Shown: piece by piece, positions 46,750-54,785 of the stretch
Numbering within the stretch: the first letter of the stretch is position 1
Layout of the letters: each line of letters begins with the position of its first letter
NCBI RefSeq assembly: GCF_009498035.1
Contig: NZ_CP034550.1
Coordinates: forward strand, 4,340,001 to 4,404,000
Reading direction: 5' to 3'
DNA length: 64,000 bases
Source: Saccharothrix syringae
GTDB taxonomy: Bacteria; Actinomycetota; Actinomycetes; Mycobacteriales; Pseudonocardiaceae
Notes under the pieces: generated by a model
What the model was told of the DNA's origin: nothing
Seen by the model: the letters and a program-made list of their open reading frames with translations, nothing else
Database searches by the model: none
Program-made: the position numbers and the translations under genes

Positions 46750-47142
46750 TCAGCGCCTGGCAACCCGGGCCTCGGCCGCCTCGACCGCCTCCTCCACCGC
46801 GTCGTGCATCGGCAGCAGGCGGTCCATGGCGGTCAGCTCCAGCGACCGGCGAACGCTGCGGCCGGCCACCACGTGCACGGGCAGCCCACCGCGCTGCGCG
46901 CTGTACTCCCGGACGTGCGCGAGCGCCGCGATGCCGGACGAGGCGAAGAAGCTCACCTCGGAGAAGTCGAGCACGAGCGCGTCGACACCGCTGTCCAGCA
47001 GTTCGACGCAGCGCACGCGCAGGGTGTCGCTGTTGGCCAGGTCGATGTCGCCGACCAGCCGCAGCACGGTGACGGTGCCGCGGACATCGGTGCTGATCGT
47101 CGAGGAAGACGGGTTCGATTCGTTCACGTGCACATGATGCAT
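46750..47142 (-). CDS. STAS-domain protein (anti-anti-sigma-like)
   Basis: 130 residues. The STAS core runs from VTVLRLVGDIDLANSDTL to VHVVAGRSVRRSLEL. The loop reads SFFASSGIAAL, so the Asp before the acceptor Ser is replaced by Ala although both Ser remain. GTG 47127 is an alternative start. It is the third STAS gene in the window and stands alone, with no kinase or phosphatase nearby. An antagonist role is likely from the family, not shown. Confidence 0.82.
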   Translation of the reverse strand: MHHVHVNESNPSSSTISTDVRGTVTVLRLVGDIDLANSDTLRVRCVELLDSGVDALVLDFSEVSFFASSGIAALAHVREYSAQRGGLPVHVVAGRSVRRSLELTAMDRLLPMHDAVEEAVEAAEARVARR

Positions 47143-47918
47143 CGTTACGGTTGGTCTTACCTGATGAACTGCCCGTAACTCTCCGTGCGTGTCGACTTGA
47201 CCCTTGTCACGGAAAGTTTCTAGTGGTGGCAGGTTTAAAATTGTTTTACGCCTCTGAGCTGCGGCGAAAGATGTTTCTCTCTCCTGGGTGAACCGGTCCG
47301 GACGGGTGATGCGAATGTCCGGTCAGGAGGGAGGTCGTGCCGTGGTCGTACCGAGTCCGACTTCGGCCGAACTGCTTTGCCGACCGCTGTGGCGCATTTC
47401 GCCCGCCATCGGTTTGGGCCCGCCCCCGGACCGGTACCTGACCAGTGTCGGGCAGTTCGCGGGCACGACCCCCTGATCTCCGCACCAGCGGAGGCCGCCC
47501 GCGAGCAGCGGGTGTCAACCCGGTCACGGGCGCGGGCCGCGCCCGGCACGACCGGTGTGGTCTCCGCCGGCGGCGGTGGGACCGGCACCGGGCAGGCGGA
47601 TCTGCCCGGTGCCCGGTTCTCCGGTCCGGGATGAGCGGCGGGCGGCGGGCCCGAGCGGCGAGCGGCGACCGGCGAACCCGAGCCCGCCCAACCAGCCACC
47701 GGCAACCGCCAGTGACCGCCAGCCGCCAGCAACCGACAGCCACCTCCAGCCACCTCCAGCCACCGGCAACCGACAGCCACCTCCAGCCGCTGGCAACCAA
47801 CAGCCAACCGCAGCCCCGCGCGACCGGCGGTGAACCGCCACCCACCACCAGCCGTATCCGCAGTTGCCGGCCACCCACCCGCCGCTCACCGGCCCCGAAG
47901 CCCATTCCGCACGCGGAG
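47143..47918. other. Long gene-poor gap with a promoter-like AT-rich patch and a repeat tract
   Basis: About 775 bp. 47150-47290 is strikingly AT-rich for this genome. TTGACC at 47197-47202 with TCTAGT or CTAGTG 16-17 bp downstream makes a plausible plus-strand promoter. A 62-codon frame at 47288-47476 has no recognisable features. 47690-47850 is a degenerate repeat built from CAACCGACAGCCACCTCCAGC-like segments (quoted loosely), with related units near 47727 and 47766. A small RNA starting near 47230 is possible but unproven. Confidence 0.5.
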
Positions 47919-48374
47919 GTGCACGTTGCGCATCACCCCGACGAGCACCACCCCGACCCGCCGGTGAGGCAGCGCCTCGGCACGGGCCTGGGCATCGCCG
48001 CCTTCCTGCTCGGCCTCTGGCAGTTGATGTCCCCGGTCGCCCTCGGCTACGGCCTCACCCCGGGCCCCGGCCCGGCCCCGCGCACCCTGGTCCGCGACGC
48101 CGTGCTGGCCGGCGCCGTCGTCGTGGTGGTCGCCCTGATCGGCATGATGGCCCCGCTGGACGGCCGGTGGCCGGGCCCGGTGCTGGTGCTGGCGGGCTGG
48201 TGGATCGCCGCCACCCCCTGGCTGTCCGGCGCCCGCACCACCGCCGCCACCCTCGTCAACGCCCTGGTCGTCGGCTGCGCGCTGACCCTCCTCGGCATCG
48301 CCCTGGCCCAGGTCGCCCGCCGGGCGGTCACACGGTCAGCACGAGCTTCCCCCGCACGTGCCCGGCGCCGCTGA
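47919..48374 (+). CDS. SPW-repeat membrane protein
   Basis: 151 residues if GTG 47919 is used; GTG 47964 is an alternative, and longer frames run into repeat DNA. Four membrane helices are visible. The first pair contains LGLWQLMSPVALGYG and the second WWIAATPWLSGARTTAATLVNALVVG, the two SPW-type repeats (W..SP, W....PWL). Members of this family are small actinobacterial membrane proteins without known function. The 3' end overlaps the convergent quinone-reductase gene by 47 bp. Confidence 0.75.
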   Translation: MHVAHHPDEHHPDPPVRQRLGTGLGIAAFLLGLWQLMSPVALGYGLTPGPGPAPRTLVRDAVLAGAVVVVVALIGMMAPLDGRWPGPVLVLAGWWIAATPWLSGARTTAATLVNALVVGCALTLLGIALAQVARRAVTRSARASPARARRR

Positions 48375-49230
48375 CCCGGTGCGCCTCCGCCGCGTCGGCC
48401 AGCGGGAACGTCGCGGCGATCGCGACGACCAGCCCGCCCCGCGCGGCCAGCTCCGCCAGCTCGGCCAACCGCCCGGCGTCCCGCTGCGACTCCCCGCTGA
48501 ACGGGATGCCCCACTGCCCGGCGGCCGGGTCGGCGATGGTGACGATGCGGTCCGTGCCGCCGCGCAGCTCGATCGAGTCCGGCAGCGCGCCCCGGCCCGC
48601 GACGTCGAACACCGCGTCCACGCCCTCAGGTGCCAGCTCCCGCACCCGCTCGACCAGGCCGGGCCCGTAGGTGGTCGGCGTGGCGCCGAGCGCGGCCACG
48701 TGCTCCTGGTTGTCCGGCCCGGCGGTGCCGACGACCCGCGCGCCCGCCGCGACGGCCAGCTGCACGGCGATCGTGCCCACCGCGCCCGCCGCGCCGTGGA
48801 CCAGCAGGGTCTCGCCCGCGCGCACGCCCAGTTGGCGCAGCACGCGGTCCGCGGTCTCGCCGGCGAGGGGCAGCGCGACGGCCTGCTCCCAGCCCAACCC
48901 CTCCGGCTTGGGCGCGAACGTGCTCAGCAGGGCCTGCTCGGCGTACCCGCCACCGTCCGCGAAGCCGAACACCGCGTCGCCCTCGGCCACGCCGGTGACG
49001 CCGGGGCCGACCGCGTCGACCTCGCCCGCGACCTCCAGGCCGAGGACGGTGGGCAGCTCCGTGGTGAACAGCGCCTCCATGGCGCCGGACCGCACCTTGC
49101 CGTCGAACGGGTTGACGCCCGCCGCGCGCACCCGCACCCGGACCTGGCCGGGACCCGGTTCCGGTGCGTCCACATCGGACAGCCGAAGCTCCTCCGGGCC
49201 GCCGAACCGCTCCAGCACTACCGCCTTCAT
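48328..49230 (-). CDS. Zinc-independent MDR-family NADPH:quinone reductase
   Basis: 300 residues from ATG 49230 with GGAGG 9 nt upstream. N-terminal GroES-like domain (MKAVVLERFGGPEEL, AAGVNPFDGKVRSG), then a Rossmann domain with LLVHGAAGAVGTIAVQLA. The zinc-binding Cys/His ligands of alcohol dehydrogenases are absent, which places it with quinone oxidoreductases. It may detoxify quinones or reduce enones. The gene ends inside the SPW-repeat gene on the other strand. Confidence 0.9.
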   Translation of the reverse strand: MKAVVLERFGGPEELRLSDVDAPEPGPGQVRVRVRAAGVNPFDGKVRSGAMEALFTTELPTVLGLEVAGEVDAVGPGVTGVAEGDAVFGFADGGGYAEQALLSTFAPKPEGLGWEQAVALPLAGETADRVLRQLGVRAGETLLVHGAAGAVGTIAVQLAVAAGARVVGTAGPDNQEHVAALGATPTTYGPGLVERVRELAPEGVDAVFDVAGRGALPDSIELRGGTDRIVTIADPAAGQWGIPFSGESQRDAGRLAELAELAARGGLVVAIAATFPLADAAEAHRVSGAGHVRGKLVLTV

Positions 49231-49325
49231 CGTGACGTGCCTCCGTCGTGTGGCGTGCGTTCCCGATCTGCCACCCGAACGTAGCACGGGTATGTGGCCG
49301 ACCATCTATCTTCCCGGGGCCGGGG

Positions 49326-50141
49326 TCAGACCCGCCACCGGTCCCGGCCGGGCGGCTCGGGCTCCAGCTCGTCCTCGAACGCCCGCGCGATGTCCTCCAC
49401 CTCCCACCTCTCGCGCACCAGCACCGGCCGCTTCGCCGCGTACTGCGAGATCAGGTGCAGCTTGTCCGGCAGGAACCGCACCAGCTGCCCGGTGACCCCG
49501 GCGGCCAGGTCGCTGAGCAGGTACGTGACCAGCGGCGCCATCCGGTCCGGCGGCCCCGCCGCCGAGCCCACCTCGTGCCGGCCCGGGTCGGCGTCCATCA
49601 TCGGCGTCCACGCCAGCGGCGCGACCCCGTTGACCCGCACCCCGCGCGGCGCCAGGGACGAGGCCCAGGACGCCGTCAGCGACGCCACCGCGCCCTTGGA
49701 CGCCGAGTACGCGGCGGCGCCGGCGCGGCCGAGCATGGCGCCGGAGACGACGTTGACGATCGATCCGCCCCGCATGGCGCGCGCGGCCGCCGTGCCGCAG
49801 TACATCGTGCCCAGCACGTTGACCTCGATCACCTCGCGCACCGCGGCCGGGTCGTCGTCCCACGGCTCGGCGAAGCACGTGACGCCCGCGTTGTTGACCA
49901 GGCCGTCGATCCGGCCGAACTCGGCCACGCACAGCTCCACCAGCGCCGCGGCCTGCTCCGGGTCGGCCACCGAGCCGGTGTGCGCCACCGCGCCCCCGAT
50001 GCCCGCCGCGACCCGCTCGGCACCCGCCACGTCGTTGACCACCACCCGCGCGCCCGCGGCGGCGGCGTGCCGCGCGTAGGACTCGCCCAGCCCGCGCCCC
50101 GCGCCGGTCACGACCACGGCCTTGCCGTCCAGGATCCCCAT
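49326..50141 (-). CDS. Short-chain dehydrogenase/reductase
   Basis: 271 residues from ATG 50141 with GGGAG 9 nt upstream. TGAGRGLGESYARHAA, VVNDVAGAE (Asp after beta-2, suggesting NAD), NNAGV, NVVSGAML and YSASKGAVASLT are present. The C-terminal ~50 residues (LVRFLPDKLHLISQY and after) extend beyond the usual SDR end. It resembles 3-hydroxyacyl dehydrogenase-like SDRs. The substrate is unknown. Confidence 0.88.
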   Translation of the reverse strand: MGILDGKAVVVTGAGRGLGESYARHAAAAGARVVVNDVAGAERVAAGIGGAVAHTGSVADPEQAAALVELCVAEFGRIDGLVNNAGVTCFAEPWDDDPAAVREVIEVNVLGTMYCGTAAARAMRGGSIVNVVSGAMLGRAGAAAYSASKGAVASLTASWASSLAPRGVRVNGVAPLAWTPMMDADPGRHEVGSAAGPPDRMAPLVTYLLSDLAAGVTGQLVRFLPDKLHLISQYAAKRPVLVRERWEVEDIARAFEDELEPEPPGRDRWRV

Positions 50142-50200
50142 GCGCGGATGCTCCCACGAAAGGGGGCGGGAAATGTGGTAAGAATGAAGGTCGACCAAGT

Positions 50201-50215
50201 CCGGAAGATTTCCGG
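50201..50215. promoter_or_regulatory. Perfect palindrome upstream of the HelD-like gene
   Basis: CCGGAA-GAT-TTCCGG is a 6-bp perfect inverted repeat 33 bp before the GTG at 50249, followed by AGTATAG at 50229-50235 as a likely -10. The surrounding 90 bp are lower in GC than average. It is placed to act as an operator. I looked for the rifamycin-associated element and did not find it. Confidence 0.6.
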
Positions 50216-50248
50216 ATAGACACACCCAGTATAGCACAGGGGGCAAGC

Positions 50249-52243
50249 GTGACAACAGGGGAATTGTCCGCGGAACAGGAGAGGATCTCGTTCCTGCACG
50301 CCCGGCTCGACCGCGAGCGGGCCGCCGCGCGGGCCGGGCTGGACGCCGCGCTGCGCGACCGGCACGAGCAGCGCTGGCAGCGCGAAGTGGCGGTGCGCAC
50401 GCTGTCCGAGCGGGTCAGCCGCCTGGAGGTGGCCGACGAGGGGCTGTGCTTCGGCCGCATCGACGACGCCGGGGGCGGGCGCACCTACGTCGGCCGGGTC
50501 GGCCTGTTCGACGAGGAGGACGATTACGAACCGCTGCTCACCGACTGGCGCGCGCCCGCCGCCCGCCCCTTTTACACGGCGACCGCGGCGAACCCGGAGG
50601 GAATCACCCGGAGGCGTCATTTCCGCGTCCGCGGTCGGGTGCTGGAGGGCATCCACGACGACGACCTGCACGTCACCTCGGAAACCCTGCTCGCCGCGCT
50701 GGACGCGCCCCGCTCGGGCGCCATGCGCGACATCGTGGCCACCATCCAGGCCGAGCAGGACGAGGTGATCCGCCTGCCGCACCGCGGCATCCTGGTGATC
50801 GAGGGCGGCCCCGGCACCGGCAAGACCGCGGTGGCCCTGCACCGGGTCGCCTACCTGCTCTACACCCGGCGCGAGCGGCTGTCCCGGCAGGGCGTGCTGG
50901 TGGTCGGCCCGAACCCGGGTTTCCTGCGCTACATCGGCGAGGTGCTGCCGTCGCTGGGGGAGACCGACGTGGTGTTCGCGACGCCCGGCGAGCTGTTCCC
51001 GGGCGTGCGGACCGACCGCGAGGACAGCCCGGAGCTCCAGGCCCTCAAGGGCGACCTGGCGGCCGTCGACCTGCTGCGCGCGGCCGTCGCCGACCGGGAG
51101 GAGCTGCCCGCCGAACCCGTCCCGGTCGAGCTGACCGACGTCACGGTGCCGCTGACCGCCCCGCTGGTCGCGCGGGCCCGGCAGGTCGCGCGCGACTCGG
51201 GCCTGCGGCACAACGAGGCCGGGTCCGTCTTCCACCGCGCCCTGGTCGACGTGCTGGTGCGGCCCGCGGTGGACCTGATCGGCGAGGACCTGCCCGGCCT
51301 GGCCGAGGACGTGCGCCACGAGCTGGTGCGCAGCCCCGACCTGGCCCGCGCCGCCGCCGCGCTCTGGCCCGTGCTCACGCCGGAGCAGCTGCTGGCCGAC
51401 CTGTACGGGGGCCGCTGCCTGGCCCTGGGCCGGCCCGAGCTGCTGCGCGCCGACCCGCGGGCGTGGACGGTCTCGGACGTGCCGCTGCTCGACGAGGCCG
51501 CCGAGCTGCTGGGCACCGACGGGGAGCGGGAGCGCCGCGCGGCCCGGGAGCGGCGCGAGGCCGTCGAGTACGCGCAGGGCGTCCTGCACGTCGTGGACAC
51601 CGACGCGGAGATCGACGAGGAGGAGCTGCGCGCGGTCGACCTGGTGAACGCGGAGTGGCTGGCCGACCGGCACACCCCGCCGGATTACCGGGTGACGGCC
51701 GAGCGCGCCGCCGCCGACCGGGAGTGGACCTACGGGCACGTGGTGGTCGACGAGGCGCAGGAGCTGTCCGCGATGGACTGGCGGGTGCTGGCCCGCCGCA
51801 GCCCCAACCGCTCCATGACCGTCGTCGGCGACCTCGCCCAGCGCCAGGCGGCGGCGGGTGCCCGCAGCTGGCACGAGGTGCTGGACCGCTACGCGCCCGA
51901 CCGGTGGCGCTACCGGCGGCTGACGGTCAACTACCGGACGCCCGCGCCGATCATGGCCTGCGCCGCGCGGGCGCTGGCCGAGGTCGACCCGGGCGCGGTA
52001 CCGCCGACCTCGGTGCGCGACGGTGAGCCGCCGGTCGAGGTCACCGGCGCCGACCCGGAGTCCTTCCGACCCGACGAGGGCACGTTCGCGGTGATCGGCG
52101 TGGACGGGCCGCTCACCCCGCGCGCCGCCAAGGGCCTGGAGTTCGACGTGGTCGTGGTGCTCGACCCGGAGCGGATGGACCCGGCCGAGCGGTACGTCGC
52201 GCTCACCCGCGCCACCCGCCGGCTGGTGGTGGTCCGGACGTGA
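50249..52243 (+). CDS. HelD-like RNA polymerase recycling ATPase (UvrD/Rep-type)
   Basis: 664 residues from GTG 50249 (GGGGG upstream). An N-terminal coiled coil (EQERISFLHARLDRERAAAR) leads to superfamily 1 motifs: Walker A GGPGTGKTAVALHR (187-200), VVDEAQELSAMDWRVL near 500, VVGDLAQRQ, LTVNYRTP, KGLEFDVVVVLDPE and YVALTRATRRL. HelD proteins release stalled or drug-bound RNA polymerase, and actinobacterial members can confer rifamycin tolerance. Whether this one does is not shown. Operator-like sequence at 50201 suggests induction. Confidence 0.9.
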   Translation: MTTGELSAEQERISFLHARLDRERAAARAGLDAALRDRHEQRWQREVAVRTLSERVSRLEVADEGLCFGRIDDAGGGRTYVGRVGLFDEEDDYEPLLTDWRAPAARPFYTATAANPEGITRRRHFRVRGRVLEGIHDDDLHVTSETLLAALDAPRSGAMRDIVATIQAEQDEVIRLPHRGILVIEGGPGTGKTAVALHRVAYLLYTRRERLSRQGVLVVGPNPGFLRYIGEVLPSLGETDVVFATPGELFPGVRTDREDSPELQALKGDLAAVDLLRAAVADREELPAEPVPVELTDVTVPLTAPLVARARQVARDSGLRHNEAGSVFHRALVDVLVRPAVDLIGEDLPGLAEDVRHELVRSPDLARAAAALWPVLTPEQLLADLYGGRCLALGRPELLRADPRAWTVSDVPLLDEAAELLGTDGERERRAARERREAVEYAQGVLHVVDTDAEIDEEELRAVDLVNAEWLADRHTPPDYRVTAERAAADREWTYGHVVVDEAQELSAMDWRVLARRSPNRSMTVVGDLAQRQAAAGARSWHEVLDRYAPDRWRYRRLTVNYRTPAPIMACAARALAEVDPGAVPPTSVRDGEPPVEVTGADPESFRPDEGTFAVIGVDGPLTPRAAKGLEFDVVVVLDPERMDPAERYVALTRATRRLVVVRT

Positions 52244-52328
52244 CGGCGGTGTCCGGCACGTCCGGGTTGCCCGAACCGCTGGTGTAGCGTGCGCGCCTGC
52301 GGAGCCGGGGAGCGCGGGGGGATTCGAC

Positions 52329-53696
52329 GTGTCGGTCGTGGACGGGGACCCGGTGGTGGACGGAACGGCGGCGTCGGCCGCCCCGCGGTCGCGCGCGTTC
52401 GCCGAGGCGGTGCTGCCGCAGGCGCCGCCGAGCGCGCTGCCGCGCGGGCGGCTCGCCGCGGGCTACGGCGCGGCGTTCGCGGCCGCGATGGCGTTCCAGC
52501 TGCTCATGCCGGCGGGCTGGTCCCGCCTGGAGCGCGTCTGGGCCGAGGACGGCGCGCGCTTCCTGCTCGACGGCATCACCCAGCCGTTCACGGCGAACCT
52601 GGTCGCCCCCTACGGCGGCTATCTGCACGTGCTGCCGCGCCTGGCCGCGGAACTGGTGTCGGTGCTGCCGCTGGAGTGGGCCGCGGTGGCGTTCACGGTG
52701 CTGGCCGCGGTGCCGCGGGCCCTGGTCGCGCTGCTGGTGTTCACCGCCTCCGGCGGGTACCTGCGCCCGCTGCCGGTGCGGTTCGCGCACGCCGCGCTGG
52801 TGGTCGTGCTGCCCGCGGGCAACTCCGAGCCGCTGGACAACGTCGCCAACCTGCACTGGTTCCTGCTCTACGGGGTGTTCTGGGCGCTGCTGTGGCGGTC
52901 CGGGCCGCGCGTGCCCGTGACCGCCTTCGTGGTGCTGGCCGCCCTGTCCAGCCCGCTGGTGTTCGTGCTGGTGCCGGTCGCGCTGCTGCGCCTGGCGGTG
53001 CCGCGCGGCCGGGTCGTCCCGCTGGCCTTCCTCGCCGCGGCGGCGGTGCAGGGCCTGGTGATGGTGTTCGCCGAGCGGACCCCGTACTCGCACGACCCGG
53101 CGGACCCGGTCCAGGTGCTGCTCGCCGGGCTGCTGCGGGTGCCGGTGGTCGCGTTCCTCGGGTCCGAGCAGGTCGAGCGGTACTACCCGGTCCACGGCAA
53201 CCTGCCGGTGCTCGGCGCCCTGCTGCTGGCCGGGCTGCCGGTGCTGGCCGGGCTGCGGTGGGGCGACCGGGCGGGCCGGCTGCTGGTGGTGCTCGGCGTC
53301 GGGTACGGCGCGCTGGTGATCGCGGGGACGCTGGTCGCCAACTGGACCCGCGTGCTCCAGGTGCAGCAGCCGGGCGTGGTCACCACCGGGCAGCGCTACA
53401 GCGTGGCGCCGTGCCTGTTCCTGTTCAGCGCGGTGGCGGTCGGGCTGGCCCTGGTGCCGCGCGAGCGGTGGGCACGCCTGGCGGTGGGTGCGGGGCGGGT
53501 CGTGGTCGCCGTGGTGGTGCTGTACAGCGTCGTGCAGCACGTGCGGGTCGACGGCGGTGTGCTGGACGGCGTCCCGTGGGGTGAGAGCGTCGCGCGGGGG
53601 CGGGGTCAGTGCGCGGCGGGTGCCCCGGTCGCGCGGTTCGAGCACGAGCCGGAGAACTGGTTCTTCGAGGTGCCCTGCCACCACCTGGACCGCTGA
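52329..53696 (+). CDS. Polytopic membrane protein, possible GT-C glycosyltransferase
   Basis: 455 residues from GTG 52329 (GGGGGATT upstream). About ten membrane helices are predicted by eye. The first periplasmic loop has RVWAEDGARFLLDGI, an acidic ED motif placed as in GT-C glycosyltransferases, followed by APYGGYLHVLPRLAAELV. A NLHWFLLYG segment and a short C-terminal soluble part with FEHEPENWFFEVPC follow. The family is common in actinomycetes without assigned function. Lipid-linked sugar transfer is only an inference. Confidence 0.75.
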   Translation: MSVVDGDPVVDGTAASAAPRSRAFAEAVLPQAPPSALPRGRLAAGYGAAFAAAMAFQLLMPAGWSRLERVWAEDGARFLLDGITQPFTANLVAPYGGYLHVLPRLAAELVSVLPLEWAAVAFTVLAAVPRALVALLVFTASGGYLRPLPVRFAHAALVVVLPAGNSEPLDNVANLHWFLLYGVFWALLWRSGPRVPVTAFVVLAALSSPLVFVLVPVALLRLAVPRGRVVPLAFLAAAAVQGLVMVFAERTPYSHDPADPVQVLLAGLLRVPVVAFLGSEQVERYYPVHGNLPVLGALLLAGLPVLAGLRWGDRAGRLLVVLGVGYGALVIAGTLVANWTRVLQVQQPGVVTTGQRYSVAPCLFLFSAVAVGLALVPRERWARLAVGAGRVVVAVVVLYSVVQHVRVDGGVLDGVPWGESVARGRGQCAAGAPVARFEHEPENWFFEVPCHHLDR

Positions 53697-54094
53697 GGTC
53701 CGGTCGCGCGGGAGGCGGGCCGTTCGGCGCCCGGGTGGAGTGGCCGAGCCCGGTGGCGCGGTCGGGGCGGGCAACAGGACCGAGCGCGGCCTGAGGCGTG
53801 GTCCCCGCGACGAGCGCCGTCCCCACGAGAGGTCGCGGCATCCGCCGGCGGGACACGCTGCGCGGGTGAGGCCGGCGACGGACCCGCGCCGGACCTGCGT
53901 CGGGAGCCGCACCGCGGTGCCCGGTAACCGGGTGGCGCGGCCCCCGAACAGCCCGCGCCACCGGGTTACCGCGCCCCGGGGCAACCGCCCGGCGCGGCGG
54001 CTGCGCAGCGTGGCGATCCCGGCCCCGCCACCCGGCCGGACCGCGAGCACCCGGTCCGGTCGGGGGTGGCGCTCGTCACGCCGCACGGGGCGGA
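53697..54094. other. Convergent intergenic region
   Basis: About 400 bp between the membrane-protein gene and the PaiB-like gene. Apart from the hairpin at 53923-53970 I see nothing that supports a gene. Confidence 0.45.
53923..53970. terminator. Long hairpin, probably a bidirectional terminator
   Basis: An 18-nt left arm (53923-53940, GGTAACCGGGTGGCGCGG) pairs with 53953-53970 with a single mismatch around a 12-nt loop. It lies between convergent genes. Confidence 0.8.
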
Positions 54095-54769
54095 TCAGGC
54101 CGATTCCACCGCCCGCGGCGGCTGTTCGTGACCGGATCGTTCAAGCCCGTTGAACCGTTCGATGTAGTCGGCCAGCTCCAGGGCGCGGTCGGTTCCGCGT
54201 GCGCGGAACGCGGCGGCCTGGGCGACCATGTCGGCGGGCGACTTGTTCTGCCCGAGTTTGAATATTCCTTCGATCCGGGCGATCGGCACCTCGAAAGCCA
54301 TGATGAGCTTCAGGTACTCGTCGAACAACGCGCTGGACTTCCGGGGCAGCAGCCAGGGGCGCTTCGGCGCCAGTTTCCCCTCCTGGTCGGCGATGAGGTC
54401 GGTGAGCTGCCGCACGCACCTCGCGTCGTCGAGCACGCGCGGCCTGCCGGTTACGTGCACGGCGGCATAGGCCCAGGTCGGGAAGTGCGGTTCGGTGGCG
54501 TAGTCGTCCGGTGAGAGGTACGAACTGGGACCGGTGAACGCCACCAGCACCTCGACATTCGCGTGCAGCAACCGGGCTATCGGGTTGCCGCGCGACAGGT
54601 GACCGCGCAAACGCCCGTAGGGGAACGAATCGCGGTCGAGCACGAAGGGCAGGTGGACGCCCGTGGGGCGGCCGTCGACGGCCAGCGTCATGAGCCCGAA
54701 GGGGTGTTCCTCGACCAGGTCGTGCTGCGCGGCCAGGTCCGGCGGGCCGAAGTAATCGGGTCGGTACAT
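54095..54769 (-). CDS. PaiB-family FMN-binding protein
   Basis: 224 residues from ATG 54769. It starts MYRPDYFGPPDLAAQHDLVEE in the PaiB manner and has VHLPFVLDRD, LRGHLSRGNPIAR, VAFTGPSSYLSPDDY, PTWAYAAVHVTG and FKLGQNKS, all conserved. Annotated as negative regulators, these are split-barrel flavin-binding proteins. It follows the FAD monooxygenase by 16 bp on the same strand, so the two are probably co-transcribed and may exchange flavin. It marks one edge of the 54-64 kb cluster. Confidence 0.9.
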   Translation of the reverse strand: MYRPDYFGPPDLAAQHDLVEEHPFGLMTLAVDGRPTGVHLPFVLDRDSFPYGRLRGHLSRGNPIARLLHANVEVLVAFTGPSSYLSPDDYATEPHFPTWAYAAVHVTGRPRVLDDARCVRQLTDLIADQEGKLAPKRPWLLPRKSSALFDEYLKLIMAFEVPIARIEGIFKLGQNKSPADMVAQAAAFRARGTDRALELADYIERFNGLERSGHEQPPRAVESA

Positions 54770-54785
54770 CGTCTTTCCTCCGATT

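Noticed and set aside
47288..47476. 62-codon frame in the AT-rich island
   Set aside because: No recognisable motif, atypical composition and unclear ribosome site; mentioned only within the gap description.
47235..47807. Minus-strand frames rich in Gly/Trp/Val over the 47.7-kb repeat
   Set aside because: The apparent protein repeats are translations of the tandem DNA repeat and contain no gene signals.
50142..50248. Rifamycin-associated element upstream of the HelD-like gene
   Set aside because: GGGGGCAAGCGTGACAAC near the start shares only fragments with the expected inverted repeat; match judged insufficient.
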